NCBI RefSeq assembly: GCF_945957355.1
Contig: NZ_CAMFKM010000009.1
Span: forward strand, 1 to 64,000
Reading direction: 5' to 3'
Length of the DNA: 64,000 nt
From: an uncultured Reyranella sp.
GTDB taxonomy: Bacteria; Pseudomonadota; Alphaproteobacteria; Reyranellales; Reyranellaceae
Shown here: one piece after another, positions 1 to 8,008 of the stretch
How positions within the stretch are numbered: position 1 is the first letter of the stretch
How the letters are laid out: the number at the start of each line of letters is the position of its first letter
Made by a program: the position numbers and the translations under genes
Notes under the pieces: generated by a model
What the model saw: the letters and a program-made list of their open reading frames with translations, nothing else
What the model was told of the DNA's origin: nothing
Database searches by the model: none

Positions 1-73
1 GCCGGTACTGGTTGAACGACGGATCGAGCACGCGCACGGCCGGATCGGGGTAGCGCTCGCTGGGCTGCCACAT
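1..73 (-). CDS. SMP-30/gluconolactonase family protein, N-terminal fragment
   Basis: Only the first 24 codons are inside the window; the gene runs leftward off the edge. The reverse strand reads MWQPSERYPDPAVRVLDPSF, the usual opening of SMP-30/gluconolactonase/LRE-like proteins of alphaproteobacteria, which are metal-dependent lactonases with a six-bladed propeller. The ATG is preceded by GAGGAAA at good spacing, which supports the start. The catalytic residues lie outside the window, so substrate and activity cannot be judged. The assignment rests on the N-terminal motif alone. Confidence 0.6.
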   Translation of the reverse strand, partial: MWQPSERYPDPAVRVLDPSFNQYR

Positions 74-245
74 CTTGGTTTCCTCGTTTCTTTTCCGGCG
101 CAGAGACTAGCGCCAAGTGGAATGGCGCGCCTCCTTGGAATTGGCGGGGCCGCCGTGTGGGCATGGACGATCGGCCAGCTTCATCGCATGGTTGCAATGT
201 GCGGGCGGGATCTGCAACCTCTCTTCGTCAAGGGGGAGATCCAGG

Positions 246-1046
246 GTGAAGGTGTTCGGCTTGGTCAAACTGTTCGCGTTGCTGGTCATGATCGACCTGG
301 GAACGCTCGTGGCGCCCATGGCGCAGCCTGCGTCGCCGTCGACGAGCGAGGCCGACGACGTCATCACCTACTACTATCGCGATCCTCGGCCGGAGCGGCT
401 GGTCGGCGTGCTCGATGCCTTCGGCAAGAGGCATCGGGAGTGGGTCGCCTATCCGCCCGTCGCCGGATTTCTCGCCGTCGTGTTTGAGACCCAGCCGGGA
501 TGGATCGAGAAGCTCGTCCCGGCTCGACCCGATGCCCGCCTGGCCACGACGATTGCCGCGGCCCTTCAACTGGCCGGCCAGCCCGTCTCGAATGATTTGC
601 AGGCTCGCCTGGCTCAGGCCGGGACGGATCCGACACTGGTGGGCCAGTTCGCCGGCCTGCCAGGCCGGTTGACCGACCTCAGGATCGCGATGCCGACCCA
701 TCTCGACATCCTGTGGGGCGCGTCCTTCGCCAGCGGCGACGGCCGATATGCCCTCATGGTCGCCGACTTCTTCGCCCGGACGGCCAACCGTTCCGAGCCC
801 GTAGCCCTCGACATCACCCGAATCGTCGCGGGAATGGTGCGCCGGGACTACAGCGACCTGGCCAAGCTCAAGGACAAGTACGAACCCGCGCTCCTGCGCG
901 ACATGGTCTATGCCGCGACGGCGGCGTGGGCGCTTACCTCCAACGCGCGTCAGCATGCCTTCATCGACCGTGTCGTGAGCCGCTACGTCTCCCAGCATTC
1001 GGGGACACTGGCTGCAAAGGTGCTGACGGCGATGAAGGGGTCGTAG
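246..1046 (+). CDS. Hypothetical exported protein
   Basis: The product is about 266 residues and belongs to no family I recognise. A GTG start at 246 is preferred over the longer ORF-track start: it has GGGGGA eight bases upstream and gives a clean signal peptide (MKVFGLVKLFALLVMIDLG... followed by AQPAS). The upstream extension of the ORF is Arg/Cys/Gly-rich and looks non-coding. The mature part has no obvious transmembrane segment and looks mostly helical, including a YYYRDPRPERL stretch near its N terminus. It stands alone between a leftward SMP-30 gene and the IlvD-like gene. Function unknown. Confidence 0.65.
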   Translation: MKVFGLVKLFALLVMIDLGTLVAPMAQPASPSTSEADDVITYYYRDPRPERLVGVLDAFGKRHREWVAYPPVAGFLAVVFETQPGWIEKLVPARPDARLATTIAAALQLAGQPVSNDLQARLAQAGTDPTLVGQFAGLPGRLTDLRIAMPTHLDILWGASFASGDGRYALMVADFFARTANRSEPVALDITRIVAGMVRRDYSDLAKLKDKYEPALLRDMVYAATAAWALTSNARQHAFIDRVVSRYVSQHSGTLAAKVLTAMKGS

Positions 1047-1203
1047 GGCCAGGCCTCGATCCGCCCCGGTTCCGGGGAGCGGCTTTGCGCCCGTCATACC
1101 CGCGAATAAATCGTGGGAATGGCCAGCCGTGCCTGTGATATACCGCCGAACCTGCTCGCCCGAACGGCGGGCCAATGTCTGCAAGTCCTATGGGATGGTT
1201 GTG

Positions 1204-3069
1204 ATGAAGCCGAAGTTTGTGACCATTGACCGGCACCCGGGTCGCTCGGCCCAGACCATCGGTGTCGCCCGCGCGCTCGGCACCGATCCGGACCTGATTC
1301 ACGAACCGTCGGTCGGCGTCGTCGGCACCAAGGGCGACAGCCAGTGCTATCTCGGCGTCCTGTCCAAGGTCGAGGCGATCCACGCCCAGCTCAAGGCCCG
1401 CATCGGCACGGGGCCGAACCAGCTCAAGATGCGCCTGGTGCAGCCCGAGTACACGATCGCCACCTCGGACGGCATCCGCAACGGCACGCGCGAGATGCGC
1501 TACTCGCTGATCGGTCGCGAGGTGACGCAGGACGCTTTGTGCGAACATCTGAGCGCCACCGGCCTCGCCGGCACGATTGCGGTCGTGGCCTGCGACAAGC
1601 CGCCGGTCGGCACGCTCTCAGCGTTGCTCGAGCATAACCTGCCGTCGATCATCATGTCGGACGGCGCGATCCATCCCGGCAAGGAGCCGAACACGGGCGA
1701 GGCGCTCGACATCGTGAGCGCCTACCAGGTCGCCGGCCATCCCGACGCCGACTACAGGCATCTCATCGCGTGCCATGCCTGCCCCGGCATCGGCAGCTGC
1801 GGCGGCATGTTCACCTACAACACCATGCAGACCTTCATCGGCGTGGTCGGCATGCAGCCGCTGCACATGGTGGCGCCGCCGTCCGACGATCCGCGCCGCA
1901 CCAACGAATTCGCGGCCGAACTGGTCGATCATCTGGCCAACCTGATGAAGAACGACCTGAAGCCGCGCGACATCGTCGTGCGCGATTCGATCCGCAACGC
2001 GGTGATCGTGGCGATGGCGGTCGGCGGCTCGACCAACGTCGTGCTGCACGCGCCGGAAATCGCCCGTGCCGCCGGCTACGGCGACTTCTGGAAGGACGTG
2101 ATGACGCCGGAGGAGTTCAACTACCTCTCGCAGAACATCGTCCCCGTGCTGACCGACGCACGCCCCTACGGCAAGTACTCGATGGTCGACATCGACAAGG
2201 TGGGCGGCGTGCAGGTGATCGTGCGCGAGCTGCTGGATGCCGGGCTGCTGAACGGCGACGTGCTGACCTGCACCGGCGAGACGCTCGCCCGGCAGGTAGA
2301 GCGGCTAGGCGCCAAGAAGGCCGACGGCAAGGTCGTCTACCCGGTCGAGAAGCCCTACAAGCCGACCGGCGGCCTGCGCATGCTTGGCGGCAACCTGTCG
2401 CCGGACTTCTCCGCCATCCTGAAGCTTGCGGGTGTCGAGGGTGGTCTCGAGAACAACCTGTTCCGCGGTCGCGCCCGCGTGTTCGAGGGCGAGCAGGGCC
2501 TGCTCAAGGCGCTCGACGAGACGCCGGAGACCTTCCAGAACCACGACATGATCATCGTGCGCTACGAGGGGCCGAGCGGTGCCCCCGGCATGCCGGAGAT
2601 GCTCGATCCGACCTCGCGCATCACGACGCTCTGCCGCGAGCGCAACATCGTCGTGGCCCTGATGACCGACGCGCGCTTCTCGGGCGGCTCGGTCGGCCTC
2701 GTCATCGGCCATGTCGGGCCGGAGGCGGCGATCGGCGGCCCGATCGGGCTGGTCGAAGAGGGCGACGAGATCGTGGCCGACCTCAACATCAACGAGCTGA
2801 ACTGCACCCAGCTCGCCGATCCGGCCATCTATGCCAAGCGCAAGGCGGCGTGGGACAAGGTCGTCGCCGACAATGGCGGCATCCATCCCAACTGCGGCAT
2901 CGCCGATACGCGTCTGCTCCATCGCGCCCGCACCAGCGCGGTGCCCGCGACGCGCGGCGGCGGCCTGCATCCCAACCGCGAGGTCTGGGTACGCGCGCCG
3001 CGCAAGGCCGAACGGCAGAACTTCAAGCTGCGCAATAAGCACCGCCCGGAGTTCGACAAGAGTTTCTGA
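1204..3069 (+). CDS. IlvD/Edd family dehydratase
   Basis: About 621 residues, an Fe-S-dependent dehydratase of the dihydroxy-acid/6-phosphogluconate/sugar-acid dehydratase family. Three cysteines that would ligate the cluster are visible: C48 in GDSQC, C130 in the CDK motif and C199 in GSCGGMF. C-terminal signatures YEGPSGAPGMPEM, TDARFSGGS and GHVGPEAAIGGPI are intact. The C-terminal region ends with Arg/Lys-rich residues. The start is uncertain: ATG 1204 (MKPKFVT) and ATG 1195 are both possible, and neither has a strong Shine-Dalgarno. The motif spacing differs from housekeeping IlvD, so a sugar-acid or other hydroxy-acid substrate is as likely as branched-chain amino acid synthesis. No ilv neighbours are present. 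Confidence 0.85.
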   Translation: MKPKFVTIDRHPGRSAQTIGVARALGTDPDLIHEPSVGVVGTKGDSQCYLGVLSKVEAIHAQLKARIGTGPNQLKMRLVQPEYTIATSDGIRNGTREMRYSLIGREVTQDALCEHLSATGLAGTIAVVACDKPPVGTLSALLEHNLPSIIMSDGAIHPGKEPNTGEALDIVSAYQVAGHPDADYRHLIACHACPGIGSCGGMFTYNTMQTFIGVVGMQPLHMVAPPSDDPRRTNEFAAELVDHLANLMKNDLKPRDIVVRDSIRNAVIVAMAVGGSTNVVLHAPEIARAAGYGDFWKDVMTPEEFNYLSQNIVPVLTDARPYGKYSMVDIDKVGGVQVIVRELLDAGLLNGDVLTCTGETLARQVERLGAKKADGKVVYPVEKPYKPTGGLRMLGGNLSPDFSAILKLAGVEGGLENNLFRGRARVFEGEQGLLKALDETPETFQNHDMIIVRYEGPSGAPGMPEMLDPTSRITTLCRERNIVVALMTDARFSGGSVGLVIGHVGPEAAIGGPIGLVEEGDEIVADLNINELNCTQLADPAIYAKRKAAWDKVVADNGGIHPNCGIADTRLLHRARTSAVPATRGGGLHPNREVWVRAPRKAERQNFKLRNKHRPEFDKSF

Positions 3070-3080
3070 CGGGACTTCAT

Positions 3081-3144
3081 TGGAGCGCGCCACTCCAGTG
3101 GCGCTCTTCCTCTTCATGAGGCGCCACTGGAGTGGCGCGCTCCA
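3081..3144. repeat. Perfect 24-bp inverted repeat made of nested palindromes
   Basis: Left arm 3081-3104 (TGGAGCGCGCCACTCCAGTGGCGC) is repeated exactly in inverse at 3121-3144 with a 16-nt spacer. Each arm is itself a palindrome (GCGCCACT-CC-AGTGGCGC and its complement). It lies between the convergent IlvD-like and hyuB genes. It could end transcription from both sides as a large hairpin, although there is no T-run, or it could be a REP-like mobile palindrome pair. Confidence 0.8.
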
Positions 3145-3160
3145 TGGCGAGTGGCGTGTC

Positions 3161-4846
3161 CTAATCGCCCTCGACGCCGTAGGCGGCCTTTGCTGCTTCC
3201 TTGCTGACGAGGCCCAGCTGCACGTCGCGTTTGACGGCTTCCGGATCGCGCGCGGCGGGATCGCCATAGCCGCCGCCGCCGGGCATCTCCACCACCAGCC
3301 GCTCGCCGGCCGGGATGGTCTGGAAGCCCTTGGCCTTCAGCTCCTGGCCCGAGGCGAGCGACAGGCGGCCGTTGGCGCCGGGCTTGCCGCCGTCGCGGCC
3401 GCGCGCCGGATACTTGACCCGCTCGAAGGTCGCGAAGATGCCGAAGGGCGCGCCTTCGCGATGCTCGACCTCCATCACCTGACCGAGGCCGCCGCGCTGT
3501 GCGCCGGCTCCGCCCGAGTCCTGGCGATACTCCTTCTTCCAGACGACGACGGGCGCGATGGTCTCGGTGATCTCGACCGGCACGTTGCGCACGCCGGAGG
3601 GGAAGGGCGTCGCGGAGAGTCCGTCGAGCGTCGGGCGTGCGCCCGCGCCGCCGGAGTGGAAGGTCGTCACCATGAAGGGGCGGCTGTTGCCAATCGTCCC
3701 GGTCATGCCGTGTCCGGCGCCGAGCTTCAGGTTCCAGAGGTTGGACGTGCCTTCCGCGGGAACCTGTCCCGGAATGACCTGATGCAGCGCGTCGAAGCAG
3801 ACGTCGGGCAGCATGTGGCCGATCGTGCTGCGTGCATTCACCGCCGCCGGGTAGAGCGCGTTGACGATGGTGTTTTCGGGTGCCGTGACCAGGATCGAGT
3901 CGAGCGTGCCGGCATTGTTCGGAATGGTCGGCGCCACCACACACTTGATGCCGAAGGCGGTGTAAGCCTCAGTGTAGCACATCGGCGAATTGATACCGTA
4001 GATAGACGAGCCCGAGGTGCCGGCATAATCGACCGAGATATGATCGGCATGGATCGTGACGGCGGCATGCAGGTCGATCGGCGCGTCATAGCCGTCGATC
4101 CGCATATGGCCCTTCCAGGTGCCGCGCGGCAGCTTGGATATGGCCGCGATCATGCCGGCGCGGCTCTTCTCGATGATGTGCGTGCCGAGCTCGTCGAGAG
4201 TGTCGATCCCGTGCTCCGCCATCATGTCGGAAAGACGCCTTTCGCCGATCCCGTTACAGCCGATCAGGGCGTGGATGTCGCCCTCGACCTGCACCGGCTC
4301 GCGCACGTTGGCGCGCACGATGCGCATCACGCTCTCGTCGATCACGCCCTCGCGCATCAGCGGCAGCAGCGGGAGGAAGAGTCCTTCATGGAAGACCTGG
4401 CGTCCGTCGGGCGACTGGCCGAGACCGCCGATGTCGACCACATGCGTGGTGCAGGAGAACAGCGCCACCAGCTTGCCGTTGTGGAAGGCGGGCGAGGTGA
4501 CGACGATGTCGTAGAGATGGCCGGTGCCTTTCCACGGATCGTTGGTCAGGTAGGCGTCGCCCGGCTTCATCGTCTCGACGGGAAACTCTCGGATGAAGTG
4601 GATGACGCTGCGCGCCATCGAATTCACGTGACCCGGCGTGCCGGTGACCGCCTGCGCCAGCATTCGGCCCTCGAGGTCGAACACGCCGGCCGAGATGTCG
4701 CCGGCCTCGCGCGCGCTGGTCGAGAAGGCGGTGCGTACCAGCGCCCGGGCCTGCTCCTCGACGACGGAGAGCAGGCGGTTCCACATGACCTGCAGGCGGA
4801 TATCACCCAGCGGTGATTTGGCTTGTGCTTGGGTGGTCGTGCTCAT
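3161..4846 (-). CDS. hyuB: Hydantoinase B/oxoprolinase family protein
   Basis: 561 residues, the B component of ATP-dependent N-methylhydantoinase/5-oxoprolinase/acetophenone carboxylase-type enzymes. It shows the family's N-terminal block (RLQVMWNRLLSVVEEQARAL, TSAREAGDISAGVFD, GHVNSMARSV) and the C-terminal glycine-rich GGGGYGDP. Its start overlaps the end of hyuA by 4 bases, so the two are translationally coupled. In the family, A and B together use ATP to open a cyclic amide. Which ring this pair opens (hydantoin, 5-oxoproline or another lactam) cannot be told from sequence. Confidence 0.9.
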   Translation of the reverse strand: MSTTTQAQAKSPLGDIRLQVMWNRLLSVVEEQARALVRTAFSTSAREAGDISAGVFDLEGRMLAQAVTGTPGHVNSMARSVIHFIREFPVETMKPGDAYLTNDPWKGTGHLYDIVVTSPAFHNGKLVALFSCTTHVVDIGGLGQSPDGRQVFHEGLFLPLLPLMREGVIDESVMRIVRANVREPVQVEGDIHALIGCNGIGERRLSDMMAEHGIDTLDELGTHIIEKSRAGMIAAISKLPRGTWKGHMRIDGYDAPIDLHAAVTIHADHISVDYAGTSGSSIYGINSPMCYTEAYTAFGIKCVVAPTIPNNAGTLDSILVTAPENTIVNALYPAAVNARSTIGHMLPDVCFDALHQVIPGQVPAEGTSNLWNLKLGAGHGMTGTIGNSRPFMVTTFHSGGAGARPTLDGLSATPFPSGVRNVPVEITETIAPVVVWKKEYRQDSGGAGAQRGGLGQVMEVEHREGAPFGIFATFERVKYPARGRDGGKPGANGRLSLASGQELKAKGFQTIPAGERLVVEMPGGGGYGDPAARDPEAVKRDVQLGLVSKEAAKAAYGVEGD

Positions 4847-6909
4847 GCGCGGTCCTCCAGGACGATCTGACCCACCGCGTTGACATGGGCGATGAACCCG
4901 TTCGGGACGACGGTGGTGGTGCCATCCTCGACGATGAGTGCCGGACCGTCGAGCGCCATGCCCGGCTCCAGCAGCTTGCGCTCATGAAGGGCCGCGCGCT
5001 CCAGGAGACCGGTCGCGGGATCCAGCACCTCGCGGTGGCCCGACGCTGCCGGTGCCGCGACCCGGGCGACGGATGAGGCCGGCGGCGGCAGCGGCCGGTC
5101 GGTGCCGATCGACAGGGTCCAGGTCAGGGCCTCGACCTCGAGCTTGGGAATGGCGCGGCCGAACACCTGCTCGTAGGTCGCCTCGAAGCGGCGGCGCAGG
5201 TCGCTCGCGGCGTCAGCGCTGAACGGCTGGTTGGGCAGCGGCACGGCGATCTCATGGCCCTGGCCGCGATAGCGCATGAAGGCCTGGCGCGATTCCACCA
5301 GCGTCTCGCCTGGCGCCGCCGGCCGCACCACGGCCTCGGCCTCCGCCCGCATCGTCGCGAACAGCTCGTTCAACGTCTTCGCGTCGAACATGTCGAGCCG
5401 GACATGGCGCGTCCTCACCACCTCGTAGGCAATCGAGGCGCGCAGGAAGCCGAAGGCCGAACCGACGCCGGCGCCCATCGGCACGATGACCCGCTTCATG
5501 CCGAGCTTGCGGGCGAGCCGTGCGGCATGCAGCGGCGCGGCGCCGCCGAAGGCGATCAGCGTGCGATCGGCGGTGTCCTTGCCGTTCTCGACGGCATGCA
5601 CGCGGGCAGCGCTCGCCATGGTCTCGTCGACGATCTCCGCCACGCCGGCCGCCGCGCCCTGGGCATCGGTGCCGAGCGGGCCGGCCAGCGACTGCAGGGC
5701 GGCCTCGGCCTTGTCGCGGTGAAGCGGAATGGCGCCGCCCGCGAAGCGCGTGGGATCGAGGCGCCCCAGCGCCGTATCGGCGTCGGTCACGGTGGGCTCG
5801 GTGCCGCCGCGCCCGTAACAGGCTGGCCCCGGGACGCTGCCGGCGGAATCGGGGCCGACCTGGATGCGGCCCAGCGCATCGAGACGCGCGATCGAGCCGC
5901 CGCCGGCGCCGATCTCGACCAGTTCGATGACGGGAATGCGGACCGGCAGTCCGGAGCCCTGCACGAAGCGATAGGCGCGCGCGACCTCGAACTGGCGCGA
6001 ACGCTGCAGATCGAGATCGTCGAGGAGGGTGAGCTTGGCGGTGGTGCCGCCCATGTCGAAGGCGACGGCCTTGCGCGCATCGTTTTCGGCCGCTACCGCG
6101 CGCGCCAGGATGGCCCCGCCCGCCGGCCCGGACTCGACCAGGCGCACGGGGTAGCGGCGTGCCGTGTCGACCGTGGTGATGCCGCCCGACGACATCATCA
6201 GCAACAGCGGCGCCACGATGCCTTCCGCCCTGAGATCGGTCTCGAGCTGGCCGAGATATCCCTCCATGCGCGGCAGGACATAGGCGTTGGCGATGGTCGT
6301 CGAGGTGCGCTCGTATTCGCGGATCTCGGGGCAGACCTCGCAGGAGAGCGAGACGGCGATGCCGGGCAGTTCCTCGGCCAGGATCGCTCCGGCACGTCGC
6401 TCATGGGCCTCGTTGGTAAAGCTGTGCAGGAAGCAGACGGCGACCGCCTCGATCCTCTCTGCTTTCAGTCGTGCCGCGACGCGGCGCACAGCGGCCTCGT
6501 CGAGCGCCAGCAACACCGCGCCGTCGGAGGCCACGCGCTCCGGGATCCCGAAGCGCAGGTCGCGCGACACCAGCGGCTGCGGCCGCTCCATGTAGATGTC
6601 GTATTGCTCGAAGCGGTGCTCCCACGCCATCTCGACGGAATCTCGGAATCCTTCCGTCGTGATCAGTGCGGTGCGCGCGCCCTTGCGCTCGATCAGCGCG
6701 TTGGTGGCCAGCGTCGTGCCGTGAACCACGAGCGACACGTCCTGCGGCCGGCATTTCGCTTCGGCCAGGATGGAACGCACGCCCTCCAGCACGGCGCGTT
6801 CGGGCGCATCGGGCGTGGTCAGGACCTTGATGGCATGGGATTTCGTGCCGGTTTCGAGCACGACGTCGGTGAACGTGCCGCCGATGTCGACGGCCAGACG
6901 GGAGGACAT
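4843..6909 (-). CDS. hyuA: Hydantoinase A/oxoprolinase family protein
   Basis: 688 residues, the ATP-binding A component that partners HyuB. The N-terminal DIGGTFTDVVL is the phosphate-1 loop of the acetate kinase/hsp70/actin fold, and VFDMGGTTAK (seen as AFDMGGTTAKL) and IAFGGAAPLHA are the further nucleotide-binding blocks. The gene starts 2 bases after a Bug-type receptor gene ends and overlaps hyuB, so receptor-hyuA-hyuB form one transcript. The receptor in the same operon suggests that the ring compound, or a relative, is captured in the periplasm. Homologous pairs act on hydantoins, 5-oxoproline or aryl ketones. Confidence 0.9.
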   Translation of the reverse strand: MSSRLAVDIGGTFTDVVLETGTKSHAIKVLTTPDAPERAVLEGVRSILAEAKCRPQDVSLVVHGTTLATNALIERKGARTALITTEGFRDSVEMAWEHRFEQYDIYMERPQPLVSRDLRFGIPERVASDGAVLLALDEAAVRRVAARLKAERIEAVAVCFLHSFTNEAHERRAGAILAEELPGIAVSLSCEVCPEIREYERTSTTIANAYVLPRMEGYLGQLETDLRAEGIVAPLLLMMSSGGITTVDTARRYPVRLVESGPAGGAILARAVAAENDARKAVAFDMGGTTAKLTLLDDLDLQRSRQFEVARAYRFVQGSGLPVRIPVIELVEIGAGGGSIARLDALGRIQVGPDSAGSVPGPACYGRGGTEPTVTDADTALGRLDPTRFAGGAIPLHRDKAEAALQSLAGPLGTDAQGAAAGVAEIVDETMASAARVHAVENGKDTADRTLIAFGGAAPLHAARLARKLGMKRVIVPMGAGVGSAFGFLRASIAYEVVRTRHVRLDMFDAKTLNELFATMRAEAEAVVRPAAPGETLVESRQAFMRYRGQGHEIAVPLPNQPFSADAASDLRRRFEATYEQVFGRAIPKLEVEALTWTLSIGTDRPLPPPASSVARVAAPAASGHREVLDPATGLLERAALHERKLLEPGMALDGPALIVEDGTTTVVPNGFIAHVNAVGQIVLEDRA

Positions 6910-6911
6910 TC

Positions 6912-7889
6912 TTACTCGTCGATCTTGATGTTGCCCTTGCGTACCACGTCGCCCCAGGTAACTGAATCGCGCTTCAGGAAGGCCACGTATTCCGTCGGCG
7001 GCAGGAGAGCCGGGGTAAGGCCGCTCTCGTCGTATTTCTTCTTCACTTCCGGTTCGGCCAGCACCTTGGCGATGGCGGCGTATAGGCGGTCGACGATCGG
7101 CTTCGGCACGCCGGCCGGGGCGGCGAGGCCGTACCAGTTCTCCGCCTCGTAGCCCTTCACCGCTTCGGCGAGCGCCGGCGAGTCGGGCAGGACGGGCCAG
7201 CGCTCCGGCGACGTCACGGCCATGGCGCGCGCCTTTCCGCTGCGGATCAGGCCGAGCGTTGCGGGATCGCCGAAATAGGCGTCGACGATGCCGGCCGCCA
7301 GATCGTTCAGGGCCGGGCCGGTGCCGCGATAGGGAACGTGGATCATCTTCAGGCCGGACATCTGGGTGAAGAGCTCGCCGGCGAGATGCTGGCTGGTGCC
7401 GATGCCGCCCGAAGCCCAGCGCAACTCCTGCTTCCTCGCCAGCTCCATGAACTCCGGCAGGGTCTTCGCCGGCAGGTCGTTGCGCACCGCCAGGATGAAG
7501 GGCATTCGCACCAGTCGCGTGATCTGCGTCAGCGCCATCGGATCGTAAGGCATCTTGCTGCGCAGATGCGGGCCGGCGGTCAGCGTGCCGGCGCCGGTGA
7601 GCGACAGCGTGTAGCCGTCGGGCGCGGCATGCGACATCGCCTCGACGCCGATGATTCCTCCAGCGCCCCCCTTGTTCTCGATGATGATCGTCTGGCCGAG
7701 CTCCTTGGATAGCGGCTCCATCATGAGTCGCGCCGTGAGGTCGACACCGCCGCCCGGCGGGAAGGGTACGATCATCTTGATCGGCCGCTCGGGATACTTG
7801 CCCTGCGCCGAGGCGGCGCGGGAGATGAACGGCGAGGCGAGTGCCGTGACGAGAAGCTGCCCGAGGATGTGTCGACGAGTGTTACGCAA
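6912..7889 (-). CDS. Bug-family (TctC) periplasmic solute receptor
   Basis: 325 residues. An arginine-rich N terminus (MRNTRRHILGQLLVTALAS...) and AxA site give an export signal with a twin-arginine-like pair. The mature part carries the Bug/TctC hallmarks YPERPIKMIVPFPPGGGVD, IIENKGGAGGIIG and PDGYTL. Family members bind carboxylates, amides or similar small molecules for tripartite tricarboxylate transporters, yet no TctA/TctB lies next to it; the only such pair in the window is near 41 kb. It is the first gene of the hydantoinase operon and lies about 50 nt downstream of a sigma-54-like promoter. Confidence 0.9.
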   Translation of the reverse strand: MRNTRRHILGQLLVTALASPFISRAASAQGKYPERPIKMIVPFPPGGGVDLTARLMMEPLSKELGQTIIIENKGGAGGIIGVEAMSHAAPDGYTLSLTGAGTLTAGPHLRSKMPYDPMALTQITRLVRMPFILAVRNDLPAKTLPEFMELARKQELRWASGGIGTSQHLAGELFTQMSGLKMIHVPYRGTGPALNDLAAGIVDAYFGDPATLGLIRSGKARAMAVTSPERWPVLPDSPALAEAVKGYEAENWYGLAAPAGVPKPIVDRLYAAIAKVLAEPEVKKKYDESGLTPALLPPTEYVAFLKRDSVTWGDVVRKGNIKIDE

Positions 7890-7951
7890 GTGCCGGTCCC
7901 TCTGTTACGCGCGCCGGCAAGATTTCGTCGGGCCAGCACCGCTCATCCGAA

Positions 7952-7967
7952 TGCAATCACGATGCCA
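7952..7967 (-). promoter_or_regulatory. Candidate sigma-54 promoter for the receptor-hyuA-hyuB operon
   Basis: Read on the minus strand the site is TGGCATC-GTGA-TTGCA. It has the GG-N10-GC spacing required by RpoN and matches YTGGCACG-N4-TTGCW at nearly every position. The start of transcription would fall near 7941, about 50 nt before the receptor ATG. It lies in the 119-bp gap after the aminotransferase gene. No enhancer-binding protein gene is nearby. Confidence 0.6.
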
Positions 7968-7979
7968 TGGACGATCCGT

Positions 7980-7997
7980 GCTGCGCGAATACGCAGC
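7980..7997. repeat. Inverted repeat upstream of the sigma-54 site
   Basis: GCTGCG-N6-CGCAGC lies just upstream, in the minus-strand sense, of the -24 element and directly after the aminotransferase stop codon. It could be an activator-binding palindrome or a weak hairpin ending the aminotransferase transcript. There is no T-run, and nothing decides between the two readings. Confidence 0.35.
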
Positions 7998-8008
7998 GCG
8001 AGGCGATC

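Noticed and set aside
2831-4816. 661-residue plus-strand ORF opposite hyuB
   Set aside because: Low-complexity Arg/His/Ala/Gly composition and no domain; hyuB on the minus strand is well supported.
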